From: Dorea sp. 5-2
Lineage (GTDB): Bacteria > Bacillota > Clostridia > Lachnospirales > Lachnospiraceae
DNA: 64,000 bases
Direction of reading: 5' to 3'
Assembly: GCF_000403455.2 (NCBI RefSeq)
Contig: NZ_KE159748.1
Location: forward strand, 45,357-109,356
Below the pieces are notes generated by a model. The model saw only the letters and a list, made by a program, of their open reading frames with translations. It searched no databases and had not been told where the DNA came from. The position numbers and the translations under genes were made by a program. Shown here one piece after another: positions 42,563 through 51,254 of this stretch; positions within the stretch are counted from its first letter, which is position 1; each line of letters opens with the position of its first letter.

Positions 42563-44003
42563 AAGATGGATGCTGCGTGCCTTGGGCGGCTTTCTGGCGG
42601 TCATGGTGTTGGGCACCGTGATCTCCCGGGCTGCCGCGTCGGCATTGGTGGCGCAGGTGGAGACGAAGAAAGCATGCCGAGGAAGATTATCGTACTCTTA
42701 CGAAGGTGACGGGACGGTGATCCCGGTTCAGGAGAACAGGATCTTCCTCTGGCAGGATCAGCAGGTGGAGTGGGTTGCGAAGCAGGGAAGTACGGTCAGG
42801 GAAGGAGAATGTCTTGTACAATTCCGTATGGAATATCTAAGCCAGTCGATCGAGAAAAAACAGGCAGAACTGACACAGTTAGAGCTGCAGGTATCTCAGC
42901 AGCAGATCTCGGCAAGAGAGCAGGCAAGGGTTCCCGCAGCCGCAGGCGCCGGCAAGGCGCTTTCGCAGGCGCAGCAGCAATTAGAAGCGGCGCGGCAGAA
43001 AGAGGCACAGGCACAGGCAGCTTACGAACAATTCCTCTGGTCATATCCTCTGGGAGAGAGCAAGATGAAGAGAGAGGGGATCACGGCAGAGGGTGAAGAA
43101 GAGGATGCAAAGGAAGATGGCAGCGTGGCAGGAACCGGAAGCGATGCAGATACATGGCAGGTGAGAAAGCAGGAGTTAGAAGTGGCGCTGCGGGAAGCGC
43201 AGGCGGACGTAGAATCAGCCGGTCAGGCAGTGCTGCAGGCACAAGATGGGTATGAGCTTGCAAGACAGGAAGACGCGGCGTCACAGCTCAACGCGGCAAA
43301 TGCATCGGAGGCGGCGCGGCTTGGCGCAGAGGCGTCCAAAGTACAGGCAGAGTACACGCAAAAGGAGTTGGAAAGGCTTCAGTCGTATCAGGAAGAAGGC
43401 GGAAGGATCTGTGCAGAGCAGGACTGCACGGTGTTACAGACGGGAGTTCAGGAGGGTGCGATAACAAGCGGCACAGAAGTGCTTGTAACAGGCAGCGGCG
43501 GATTCCGTCTAAAAGGCAAGGTAAAAGCAGCGGATCGGGAAAAATTCAAGACAGGCGATGAGGCAGAAGTCCGGCTTGGCTCCGGGAAAAAGAAAACCGT
43601 GAAGATCGAATCCATAGGAATGGATGTAGAAGGCGAAGACGAAAGCGGCGGGGAATCCTCTAAGGCACAGGCTTTCTGGACTGCGCCGCTGCCGGAGCAT
43701 ACAAAAGCCAGTAACGGAGACAGCTTTACCTGGAGTATGGAGACGGCGTCAGACAAAGAATATGAACAGATCATCCCCCTGTGCGCGCTCAGAGAAGATC
43801 AAAATGAGAGTTACTGCCTGATCCTTGCAGAAGAAGAGCAGATGCTTGGAACGATACAGACAGCGAAGAAGGTTCCGGTCACGGTACTGGAAAAGGATGG
43901 AAAAAGCGCGGCTGTCACTTCGGCGCTGACCTTAGAAGACCAGGTGATCACTGCGTCGGAGAAATATGTGACGGAAGGCGACCGGGTGCGCCTGAAGGAA
44001 TAA
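42549..44003 (+). CDS. HlyD-like membrane-fusion/adaptor protein
   Basis: The 484-residue product has an N-terminal span near 7-30, then a lipoyl-like half (RIFLWQDQQVEWVAKQGSTV) and a long coiled coil rich in Gln and Ala (residues about 75-275, low complexity). The second barrel half follows (CTVLQTGVQEGAITSGTEVL), then a C-terminal domain ending in YVTEGDRVRLKE. In Gram-positive bacteria such adaptors work with MacB-like ABC exporters. ATG 42549 has AAGGAGG ten bases upstream; the ATG at 42540 is too close to it. It is encoded with importer permeases but without an exporter ATPase. Confidence 0.8.
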   Translation: MERNRRWMLRALGGFLAVMVLGTVISRAAASALVAQVETKKACRGRLSYSYEGDGTVIPVQENRIFLWQDQQVEWVAKQGSTVREGECLVQFRMEYLSQSIEKKQAELTQLELQVSQQQISAREQARVPAAAGAGKALSQAQQQLEAARQKEAQAQAAYEQFLWSYPLGESKMKREGITAEGEEEDAKEDGSVAGTGSDADTWQVRKQELEVALREAQADVESAGQAVLQAQDGYELARQEDAASQLNAANASEAARLGAEASKVQAEYTQKELERLQSYQEEGGRICAEQDCTVLQTGVQEGAITSGTEVLVTGSGGFRLKGKVKAADREKFKTGDEAEVRLGSGKKKTVKIESIGMDVEGEDESGGESSKAQAFWTAPLPEHTKASNGDSFTWSMETASDKEYEQIIPLCALREDQNESYCLILAEEEQMLGTIQTAKKVPVTVLEKDGKSAAVTSALTLEDQVITASEKYVTEGDRVRLKE

Positions 44004-44016
44004 AAGGTGATGGAAT

Positions 44017-45090
44017 TTGAAGAAAATATGGACGAATCGGCGAGGCTTCCTGGCGGCAGGCTTTGTGCTCCTGTATCTGGCGGTGAATATCTGGATCCTG
44101 TATAGGCTGTCCTGCCTGAAAGAATATGCGGATATCATTGCCATATCCTTTCCGGAAGGAAGTATTACGGAATCTGCGTTTGACCAGTGGAGGGAGAATG
44201 CGGACAGCAAGGCGTACGTACAGGCGGCGGTATGGAGATCAGCAGGAGGATCAAAGATCAGATCGGAGAATACCGGGCGCAGCCAGGAGATATCCTGTTA
44301 CCGGATGAAAGGGCAGCCGGAGGCGGTCTGGGGGAAGGAACTGGCAGAAGGGAGATATTTTACAGAAGGGGAAGAACAGGTGTGCCTGTTGGACCAGTAT
44401 ACGGCGAGGCAGTTATTTGGATCAGAGAAGGCGGCGGGGCTAAAGGTTCGGGCAGACGAAAACGTCTTTCGGATCGTGGGAGTCTTGAAGGGAGACGACA
44501 AGATCTGCGTGGTTCCGGCGAAAGGGGACGAGGTGTTTGACGCGGCGGCAGTACGGAAGGGAGAGAAAAACCAATCCTCTGATCAGGCGTTTAGCATGTT
44601 GGAGACGGCATTCGGAGCCGCAGGGAGCCAGAAGATCGACGGACAGTTCTATTATGCGGCGGCGGGCACGCTATATGTGGGAATTACTTCGCTGACAGTT
44701 TTATGGGGAAGCATGTTGCTGCTCCGAAAGAAAAGGATCATCGGACTGGCAGCGGCAAAGGGAGTTCCGATCAGGATCATCGGACTGGCAGCGGCGGCAG
44801 GAGTCCTGATCCTGGGAATGCGGATCGTGGATCTGGGCAGCGACTATCTTCCTACGTACTGGTCTGATTTTGACTTTTTTGTCCGGCTGTTTGGGGATAG
44901 GTCAGATCAGGTCAAAAGCCTGTCCGCACATCAGGAGTTCTCCGTGTGGGCGGGGATCATCAGGAACTGGCGGCAGGCGGCAGAGGCAGAATGGCTGGCG
45001 GCAATACTTGCCCTGTCCGGACTGCTGCAGTCCGGAAGTAAAATGCAAAATGGGAGGGATCAGGAGGATTCAATTGTTAAAATTTCATAA
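44017..45090 (+). CDS. Membrane protein, MacB periplasmic-domain-like
   Basis: The 357-residue product starts at TTG 44017 behind AAGGTGAT. After a span near residues 10-30 it has an extracellular region (GKELAEGRYFTEGEE, RIVGVLKGDD) like the MacB-PCD part of FtsX permeases. Two or three spans follow from about 220. A complete FtsX core is not evident, so it may be a reduced permease or an accessory protein of the adaptor. A 39-bp tandem duplication lies in the second hydrophobic stretch. Last gene of the operon. Confidence 0.6.
   Translation: MKKIWTNRRGFLAAGFVLLYLAVNIWILYRLSCLKEYADIIAISFPEGSITESAFDQWRENADSKAYVQAAVWRSAGGSKIRSENTGRSQEISCYRMKGQPEAVWGKELAEGRYFTEGEEQVCLLDQYTARQLFGSEKAAGLKVRADENVFRIVGVLKGDDKICVVPAKGDEVFDAAAVRKGEKNQSSDQAFSMLETAFGAAGSQKIDGQFYYAAAGTLYVGITSLTVLWGSMLLLRKKRIIGLAAAKGVPIRIIGLAAAAGVLILGMRIVDLGSDYLPTYWSDFDFFVRLFGDRSDQVKSLSAHQEFSVWAGIIRNWRQAAEAEWLAAILALSGLLQSGSKMQNGRDQEDSIVKIS
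44734..44811 (+). repeat. 39-bp tandem duplication inside a membrane segment
   Basis: The first 23 bases of each copy are identical (AGGATCATCGGACTGGCAGC and three more); the last 16 differ at several positions. It encodes RIIGLAAAKGVPI followed by RIIGLAAAAGVLI and keeps the frame. Confidence 0.8.
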
Positions 45091-45148
45091 AAAGCATAAA
45101 ATAAACTTGATGTAATGGTAAAAAAATCGGTCTGCTGTAATGTTTGTA

Positions 45149-45177
45149 TTGATTTCCGGTCAGGGTGTACTTATAAT
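45149..45177 (+). promoter_or_regulatory. Promoter of ftsH
   Basis: TTGATT (45149-45154), 17 bases, TATAAT (45172-45177). It overlaps two upstream in-frame ATGs and so supports the start of ftsH at 45203. Confidence 0.75.
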
Positions 45178-45202
45178 GGAAGAGAAGTACAGGAGGAAGA
45201 AG

Positions 45203-47152
45203 ATGGATAACCAGAATAGCAATCAGAACAATAATAATCCGAATAACAAGAATCCGAAGAACAATAGAAATAATAAGCAGGGGATTTCTTTTATCATATT
45301 AGTGACATTGATTACGACGGTCATGGTTATGGCGTTGTTCCAGTTCCAGGGAACAGGAAGTGATAATGAGATCAGTTATGATGAATTCCTTGAGATGGTA
45401 GACGACGGCAAGGTGGAAGAAGTGGTCATCCAAAGCGGCAGGATCGTTATAACGGAGAAGAAGGAGAAAGACCAGAAGATAGCGAAAGAATATTATACAG
45501 GCGTGGTACGTGACGATTCGCTTGCGGAGAGGCTTGAGAAAGCAAAGGTGAAGTTCAGCCAGCAGATCCCGGACACGACGTCTGCGATCATCGCGCAGAC
45601 ATTGTTCTCGCTGATCCCGGTGGTGATCCTGGTGGGGGTCTTTGTCTGGATGACAAGGAAGATGTCCAAGGGCGGCGGTATGATGGGAATCGGCAAGAGC
45701 AACGCCAAGATGTACGTCGAGAAGCAGACAGGCGTGACATTTAAGGATGTTGCGGGACAGGATGAGGCGAAGGAGTCCTTGCAGGAAGTGGTTGATTTCC
45801 TGCACAATCCGGGGAAATATACCAGCGTCGGCGCGAAGCTTCCGAAGGGCGCGCTTCTTGTTGGGCCTCCGGGAACCGGAAAGACGCTGCTTGCCAAGGC
45901 GGTAGCCGGAGAAGCGAATGTGCCGTTCTTTTCCCTGAGCGGTTCCGCATTCGTGGAGATGTATGTAGGTGTGGGAGCTTCCAGGGTCCGCGATCTTTTC
46001 AAGCAGGCGCAGCAGATGGCGCCCTGTATCATCTTTATTGACGAGATCGACGCGATCGGTAAGAGCCGCGACAATCAGTTGGGAAGCAACGATGAGCGGG
46101 AACAGACGCTGAATCAGCTGCTTGCGGAGATGGACGGATTCGAGAGTAATAAGGGGCTTGTATTATTGGCGGCGACGAATCGTCCGGAGATCTTAGACCC
46201 GGCGCTTCTGCGTCCGGGACGGTTTGACCGCAGGATTGTTGTAGAGAAGCCGGATCTGAAAGGCAGGGTGGATGTTCTGAAGGTTCATTCCAAGGATGTC
46301 CGTATGGATGAGACGGTAGACCTAGAGGCGATCGCACTTGCGACAAGCGGCGCGGTGGGTTCGGATCTTGCCAATATGATCAATGAGGCGGCTATAACAG
46401 CCGTAAAGAACGGCAGGATGGCGGTATCGCAGTCCGACCTCTTTGAAGCGGTGGAAGTCGTATTAGTGGGGAAAGAGAAGAAAGACCGGATCATGAGCCA
46501 GGAAGAGAGAAAGATCGTCTCTTATCATGAAGTCGGCCATGCGTTGGTAAGCGCGCTGCAGAAAGACGCGGAGCCGGTGCAGAAGATCACGATCGTTCCA
46601 AGGACGATGGGTGCGCTTGGATATGTCATGCAGACGCCGGAAGAAGAGAAGTTCCTGAACACGAAGAAGGAACTGCATGCAATGCTGGTGGGGATGCTTG
46701 CCGGGCGCGCGGCGGAAGAGATCGTGTTCGATACGGTTACGACAGGAGCTTCCAATGATATTGAGAAAGCGACGAAGATTGCCAGAGCCATGGTGACGCA
46801 GTATGGAATGAGTGAGAAGTTCGGGCTGATCGGCCTTGAGTCGGTACAGAACCGTTATCTGGACGGAAGGCCTGTGAGCAACTGCGGTCAGGAGACAGCC
46901 TCAGAGATTGATAAAGAAGTCATGAAGCTTCTGAAGGATTCTTATGATGCGGCGAAGGAGCTGCTTGGGTCTCATCGCGAGGCGTTGGATCAGATCGCGG
47001 CGTTCCTGATCGAGAAGGAGACGATCACCGGTAAGGAATTCATGGAGATCTTCCATGAGGTGGAAGGGATCGACCCGGAAGATAAGAAAGAGAAGAATGA
47101 GGAACGGATCAGCATGAATCCGGTCGTGTTGGAAAAGTCTGACGACAATTAG
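45203..47152 (+). CDS. ftsH: ATP-dependent zinc metalloprotease FtsH
   Basis: A membrane-bound AAA protease of 649 residues that degrades misfolded membrane proteins and some regulators. After an Asn-rich cytoplasmic start come two spans flanking an extracellular domain. The AAA module has Walker A GPPGTGKT, Walker [12 protein letters not shown] and the second region of homology [20 protein letters not shown]. The zinc site is SYHEVGHAL with a downstream Asp. The start at 45203 has AGGAGG six bases upstream; longer frames begin upstream of or within the promoter. Confidence 0.97.
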   Translation: MDNQNSNQNNNNPNNKNPKNNRNNKQGISFIILVTLITTVMVMALFQFQGTGSDNEISYDEFLEMVDDGKVEEVVIQSGRIVITEKKEKDQKIAKEYYTGVVRDDSLAERLEKAKVKFSQQIPDTTSAIIAQTLFSLIPVVILVGVFVWMTRKMSKGGGMMGIGKSNAKMYVEKQTGVTFKDVAGQDEAKESLQEVVDFLHNPGKYTSVGAKLPKGALLVGPPGTGKTLLAKAVAGEANVPFFSLSGSAFVEMYVGVGASRVRDLFKQAQQMAPCIIFIDEIDAIGKSRDNQLGSNDEREQTLNQLLAEMDGFESNKGLVLLAATNRPEILDPALLRPGRFDRRIVVEKPDLKGRVDVLKVHSKDVRMDETVDLEAIALATSGAVGSDLANMINEAAITAVKNGRMAVSQSDLFEAVEVVLVGKEKKDRIMSQEERKIVSYHEVGHALVSALQKDAEPVQKITIVPRTMGALGYVMQTPEEEKFLNTKKELHAMLVGMLAGRAAEEIVFDTVTTGASNDIEKATKIARAMVTQYGMSEKFGLIGLESVQNRYLDGRPVSNCGQETASEIDKEVMKLLKDSYDAAKELLGSHREALDQIAAFLIEKETITGKEFMEIFHEVEGIDPEDKKEKNEERISMNPVVLEKSDDN

Positions 47153-47159
47153 TATTTTA

Positions 47160-47263
47160 TGGGGCTGCCGCAAAATGCAGCTTATACACAGTATACAGGT
47201 GAGATCTGTGTGATCGAGATGCCGTATAGGTGTATGAGGGATATTTTGCGCCGGCTCCTTTTT
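47160..47263 (+). terminator. Long imperfect hairpin after ftsH
   Basis: GGGCTGCCGCAAAAT pairs, with mismatches, with ATTTTGCGCCGGCTCC and is followed by TTTTT. The arms are about 70 bases apart. It belongs to the GGCTGCTGC hairpin family of this window. Confidence 0.55.
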
Positions 47264-47328
47264 CGGCGTATGGGACAGGGATACGCAAAGAAGCAGAATG
47301 ACAGGAAAGTTGACTTAGGAGAACAGCC

Positions 47329-49167
47329 ATGTTTGATATTCAGGAAGAATTGAAGAAACTTCCGGGCAGCCCGGGAGTCTATATTATGCATGATGAGCAG
47401 GACGAGATCATCTATGTCGGGAAGGCGATCAGCCTGAAAAACCGTGTGCGCCAGTATTTTCAGACCAGCCGTAATAAGGGGATCAAGATCGAGCAGATGG
47501 TGACGCATATCACCCGTTTCGAATATATCATTACGGATTCGGAATTAGAGGCTCTGGTGTTAGAGTGCAATCTGATCAAAGAGCACAGGCCGAAGTATAA
47601 TACGATGCTGATGGACGATAAGACGTATCCGTTTATCAAGGTGACGGTGGATGAGGCGTATCCAAGGGTCATGATCGCCAGAAAGATGGTAAAGGACGGG
47701 GCGAAGTATTTCGGTCCTTATACCAGCTCCGGCGCGGTGAAGGATACGATCGAGCTGATACGGAAATTATACCATATCCGCAGCTGTAACCGGAAGCTGC
47801 CAAGAGACATAGGGAAAGAAAGGCCCTGCCTTAATTATCATATCCACCAGTGTATGGCGCCCTGCCAGGGATATATTTCCCAAGAGGATTATAAGAGTTC
47901 CATACGGAAGGTGGTGCATTTTCTGAATGGAGATTATGACCTGATATTGAAAGAACTAGAAGAACGGATGAACCGGGCGTCAGAAGCCCTGGAATTCGAG
48001 AAGGCGATCGAATGCCGCGAGCTGCTTGGAAGTGTCAGGAAGATCGCGCAGAAGCAGAAGATCACGGATACGGCGGGTGACGACAGGGATATCCTTGCGG
48101 TGGCTGTGGAAGAAGAGGACGCGGTGGTCCAGGTATTCTTTATCCGGGGCGGGAGGCTGATCGGGAGAGACCACTTCTATCTTAAGATTGCCCGGGGGGA
48201 AGCAGAGGCGGAGATCTTAGCCAGTTTTATCAAACAGTTCTATGCCGGTACGCCTTATATTCCTGCGGAGCTGATGCTGCAGGATACGATCGAGGATATG
48301 GAAGTGATCGAAGAGTGGCTCTCCGGACGGAGAGGGCACCGGGTGCATCTTCGGGTTCCGAAGAAGGGGACGAAGGAGAAGCTGGTAGAGCTTGCGAAGA
48401 AGAATGCGTCGCTTGTACTCAGTACGGATAAGGAACGGTTGAAGCGGGAAGAGGGCAGAACCATCGGAGCGGTGAAGGAGCTGGAGAAGCTGATCGGTAT
48501 TACCGGCGTCGTCCGCATGGAGGCTTACGATATATCCAATACCAACGGCTTTGCGTCCGTGGGTTCTATGGTGGTATATGAACGCGGCAAGCCGAAACGA
48601 AACGATTACCGCAAGTTCCGGATCAAAGGCGTGCAGGGGGCGGATGACTACGCCAGCATGGAGGAAGTGCTGACACGCCGGTTCGAGCACGGCATGCGCG
48701 AAAAGGAGGAAGGGAAAGAACTGGGAGGGTTTACCGCGTTCCCGGATCTGATCCTTATGGACGGCGGAAAAGGGCAGGTAAACGTAGCCCTTCAAGTCCT
48801 GAACAAGCTTGGTCTTGACATTCCTGTCTGTGGTATGGTCAAAGATGATAATCACCGGACCAGAGGGTTGTATTATCAGAATGAGGAGATCTCGATCGAC
48901 AAGGATGCGGAATGTTTCCGGCTGATCACGCGGATACAGGATGAGGCGCACAGGTTCGCGATCACATTTCACAGGCAGCTGAGGGGAAAAGGACAGGTGC
49001 ACTCTATCCTGGACGATATACCAGGGGTAGGAGCGGCAAGGAGGAAGGATCTGATGCGTCATTTCGAGAATATAGAGGCGATCAGGAGCGCTACGGTGGA
49101 GCAGTTGAAGGAACTTCCAACGATGAATGAAAAATCGGCACAGGATGTCTACAACTTTTTCCACTGA
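47329..49167 (+). CDS. uvrC: Excinuclease ABC subunit C
   Basis: The 612-residue nuclease makes both incisions around damaged DNA in the UvrABC system. It has the N-terminal GIY-YIG domain ([20 protein letters not shown]), a UVR helix pair ([12 protein letters not shown]), an RNase H-like C-terminal nuclease domain ([23 protein letters not shown]) and a terminal helix-hairpin-helix ([19 protein letters not shown]). GGAGA precedes the ATG. hprK follows 48 bases later. Confidence 0.97.
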   Translation: MFDIQEELKKLPGSPGVYIMHDEQDEIIYVGKAISLKNRVRQYFQTSRNKGIKIEQMVTHITRFEYIITDSELEALVLECNLIKEHRPKYNTMLMDDKTYPFIKVTVDEAYPRVMIARKMVKDGAKYFGPYTSSGAVKDTIELIRKLYHIRSCNRKLPRDIGKERPCLNYHIHQCMAPCQGYISQEDYKSSIRKVVHFLNGDYDLILKELEERMNRASEALEFEKAIECRELLGSVRKIAQKQKITDTAGDDRDILAVAVEEEDAVVQVFFIRGGRLIGRDHFYLKIARGEAEAEILASFIKQFYAGTPYIPAELMLQDTIEDMEVIEEWLSGRRGHRVHLRVPKKGTKEKLVELAKKNASLVLSTDKERLKREEGRTIGAVKELEKLIGITGVVRMEAYDISNTNGFASVGSMVVYERGKPKRNDYRKFRIKGVQGADDYASMEEVLTRRFEHGMREKEEGKELGGFTAFPDLILMDGGKGQVNVALQVLNKLGLDIPVCGMVKDDNHRTRGLYYQNEEISIDKDAECFRLITRIQDEAHRFAITFHRQLRGKGQVHSILDDIPGVGAARRKDLMRHFENIEAIRSATVEQLKELPTMNEKSAQDVYNFFH

Positions 49168-49169
49168 TG

Positions 49170-49178
49170 TGCTATAAT
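49170..49178 (+). promoter_or_regulatory. Extended -10 promoter before hprK
   Basis: TG-C-TATAAT just after the uvrC stop, 38 bases upstream of the hprK start. No clear -35 box. Confidence 0.5.
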
Positions 49179-49215
49179 ATCTCGTAAGACGAATAAATTT
49201 GAGAAGGAGAAGTCT

Positions 49216-50142
49216 ATGGCAGGAAGAGTTGAGTTGAAGAAAGTTGTGGAAAAGATGAATCTTAAGAGTCTTACGCCGGATGTCGATGTGACAGATAAGA
49301 GGATTGAGATTCCGGACATTAACCGGCCTGCCCTGCAGCTTACGGGATATTTTGAACATTTTGATTCGGATCGCGTGCAGCTGATAGGGTATGTTGAATA
49401 TACGTTTCTTGAGACGATGGACGAAGAGCACAAGCGAGAGATCTATAAGAAATTATTATCCTACCAGATTCCGTGTATCGTATTCTCCAGAAGCATGAAG
49501 CCAGAACAGATGTTTCTGGATATGGCTGAGGAGGCGAATATTCCGGTATACAATACAGAGAAGAAGACGGCTCAGTTCACGGCGGAGATCATTCGGTGGC
49601 TGAATGTGCAGTTGGCGCCCTGTATTTCTATTCATGGGGTTCTGGTTGACGTATATGGCGTAGGCGTGCTGATCATGGGAGAGAGCGGCATAGGAAAGAG
49701 CGAGGCGGCTCTGGAGCTGATCAAGAGAGGGCATCGTCTGGTCAGCGACGATGTGGTTGAGATCCGCAAGGTCAGTGATGAGACTCTGGTTGGAACGGCG
49801 CCTGATATTACACGGCATTTTATCGAGCTGAGAGGGATCGGGATCGTTGATGTGAAGACGCTGTACGGTGTGCAGAGCGTAAGAGAGACACAGAATATAG
49901 ATCTTGTCATCACGCTGGAAGACTGGGATAAAGAGAAGAAGTATGACAGACTGGGGATGGAAGAAGAGTATACGGAGTTCTTGGGGAATAAAGTAGTCTG
50001 TCATCAGCTTCCGATCCGTCCCGGACGTAATCTTGCGATCATTGTGGAGACAGCCGCGATCAATTACCGTCAGAAGAAGATGGGGTATAATGCGGCGCAG
50101 GAATTATATAAGAGAGTTCAACAGAATCTTACGAAAAAATAA
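49216..50142 (+). CDS. hprK: HPr kinase/phosphorylase
   Basis: This bifunctional enzyme phosphorylates HPr at Ser46 and removes the phosphate, setting carbon catabolite repression in low-GC Gram-positives. The 308-residue product has the N-terminal domain, then the P-loop GESGIGKSEAALELIKRGH near residue 155. The SDDVVEI segment follows, then the signature LRGIGIVDVKTLYG and the C-terminal IRPGRNLAIIVETAA. AAGGAGAA precedes the start. Its place between uvrC and a glucokinase gene is shared by other Lachnospiraceae. Confidence 0.97.
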   Translation: MAGRVELKKVVEKMNLKSLTPDVDVTDKRIEIPDINRPALQLTGYFEHFDSDRVQLIGYVEYTFLETMDEEHKREIYKKLLSYQIPCIVFSRSMKPEQMFLDMAEEANIPVYNTEKKTAQFTAEIIRWLNVQLAPCISIHGVLVDVYGVGVLIMGESGIGKSEAALELIKRGHRLVSDDVVEIRKVSDETLVGTAPDITRHFIELRGIGIVDVKTLYGVQSVRETQNIDLVITLEDWDKEKKYDRLGMEEEYTEFLGNKVVCHQLPIRPGRNLAIIVETAAINYRQKKMGYNAAQELYKRVQQNLTKK

Positions 50143-50186
50143 CGAGAAGAGAAGAAAATATTTGAGTATAGAAAGGACAACGGAAG

Positions 50187-51116
50187 ATGGAATATTGTTT
50201 TGGAGTTGATATTGGGGGGACAACGGTAAAGATCGGATTGTTCAGGACAGACGGCGAGATCGCAGACAAATGGGAGATCCCGACGCATGTTGAGAACAGA
50301 GGGGAAGCGATCCTTCCGGACGTTGCGGAGGCTTTGAAGAAGAAGATGGCGGAGAAGAACCTGGAGATCTCGCAGGTATCAGGCATTGGGATCGGGATTC
50401 CGGCTCCTGTGGACGAGAATGGTATTGTACAGAATACGGCGAACCTTGGATGGGGATATAAAGAGGTAAAGCGTGAGATGGAAGTCCTGACTGGAATGAA
50501 GGTCGCGGCAGGTAACGACGCGAATGTCGCGGCGTTAGGAGAGATGTGGCTCGGCGCAGGCAAGGGCGAGAAGAATATGATCATGGTGACGCTTGGAACC
50601 GGCGTGGGCGGCGGCATCATCGTGAACGGGCAGGCGCTGGCAGGGGCGCATGGCGCAGGCGGAGAGATCGGCCATCTGTGTGTGGATCCGGAAGAGACAG
50701 AGCGCTGCGGATGCGGGAACAGAGGATGCCTGGAGCAGTATGCCTCTGCTACAGGTATCACCAGGCTTGCGAGGAGAAGGCTTGCCGCGGATGATAAGGC
50801 TTCGGCGCTCCGGGAGAAGGAGCTGAGCGCGAAAGCGGTCTTTGACGCGTTGAAGGAAGGGGATCCGGTGGCGGAAGAGATCGTAGAAGAATTCGGCGCT
50901 TACCTGGGCTATGCGATGGCGAACCTTGCCGCAGTGACAGATCCTGCTGTGATCGTCATCGGAGGCGGAGTATCCAAGGCGGGAGAGATCCTTCTGGGGT
51001 ATGTGGAGAAGTATTTTAAAGAAAGAGCCTTCTTTGCAAATAAAGAGACAAGATTTGTCCTGGCGCAGTTGGGGAATGACGCGGGTATCTGCGGCGCGGC
51101 AAAGCTGATCTTGTAG
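50187..51116 (+). CDS. ROK-family glucokinase
   Basis: The 309-residue product has the phosphate-binding N-terminus VDIGGTTVKIGLF, the catalytic AGNDANVAALGE, the second glycine segment TLGTGVGGGII, and the ROK zinc motif ERCGCGNRGCLEQYAS. It probably phosphorylates glucose to glucose-6-phosphate in the cytoplasm; other hexoses are possible. It follows hprK by 44 bases, linking sugar entry with catabolite control. A 13-bp terminator closes the unit. Confidence 0.93.
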   Translation: MEYCFGVDIGGTTVKIGLFRTDGEIADKWEIPTHVENRGEAILPDVAEALKKKMAEKNLEISQVSGIGIGIPAPVDENGIVQNTANLGWGYKEVKREMEVLTGMKVAAGNDANVAALGEMWLGAGKGEKNMIMVTLGTGVGGGIIVNGQALAGAHGAGGEIGHLCVDPEETERCGCGNRGCLEQYASATGITRLARRRLAADDKASALREKELSAKAVFDALKEGDPVAEEIVEEFGAYLGYAMANLAAVTDPAVIVIGGGVSKAGEILLGYVEKYFKERAFFANKETRFVLAQLGNDAGICGAAKLIL

Positions 51117-51194
51117 CATCATCTTGCAGCAGGAACGCAGGAAGGTGTAATGAAATAAGAAGCCGTAATGATATGAGAAGTAAGAGATGAAAAG

Positions 51195-51239
51195 AGGTTA
51201 CGTGGAAGAGTATAGATTCTTTCCACGTAACCTTTTTTT
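51195..51239. terminator. Terminator between glucokinase and PBP genes
   Basis: AGGTTACGTGGAA pairs perfectly with TTCCACGTAACCT over a 13-base loop and runs into seven T on the plus strand. The minus strand has CTCTTTTC, so it can serve both convergent genes. Confidence 0.88.
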
Positions 51240-51254
51240 GTTAAGTCGGTTATT

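Noticed and set aside
48217..49431. 404-codon minus-strand ORF opposite uvrC
   Set aside because: Codon shadow of uvrC and hprK; the sense frames have clear, complete protein families.
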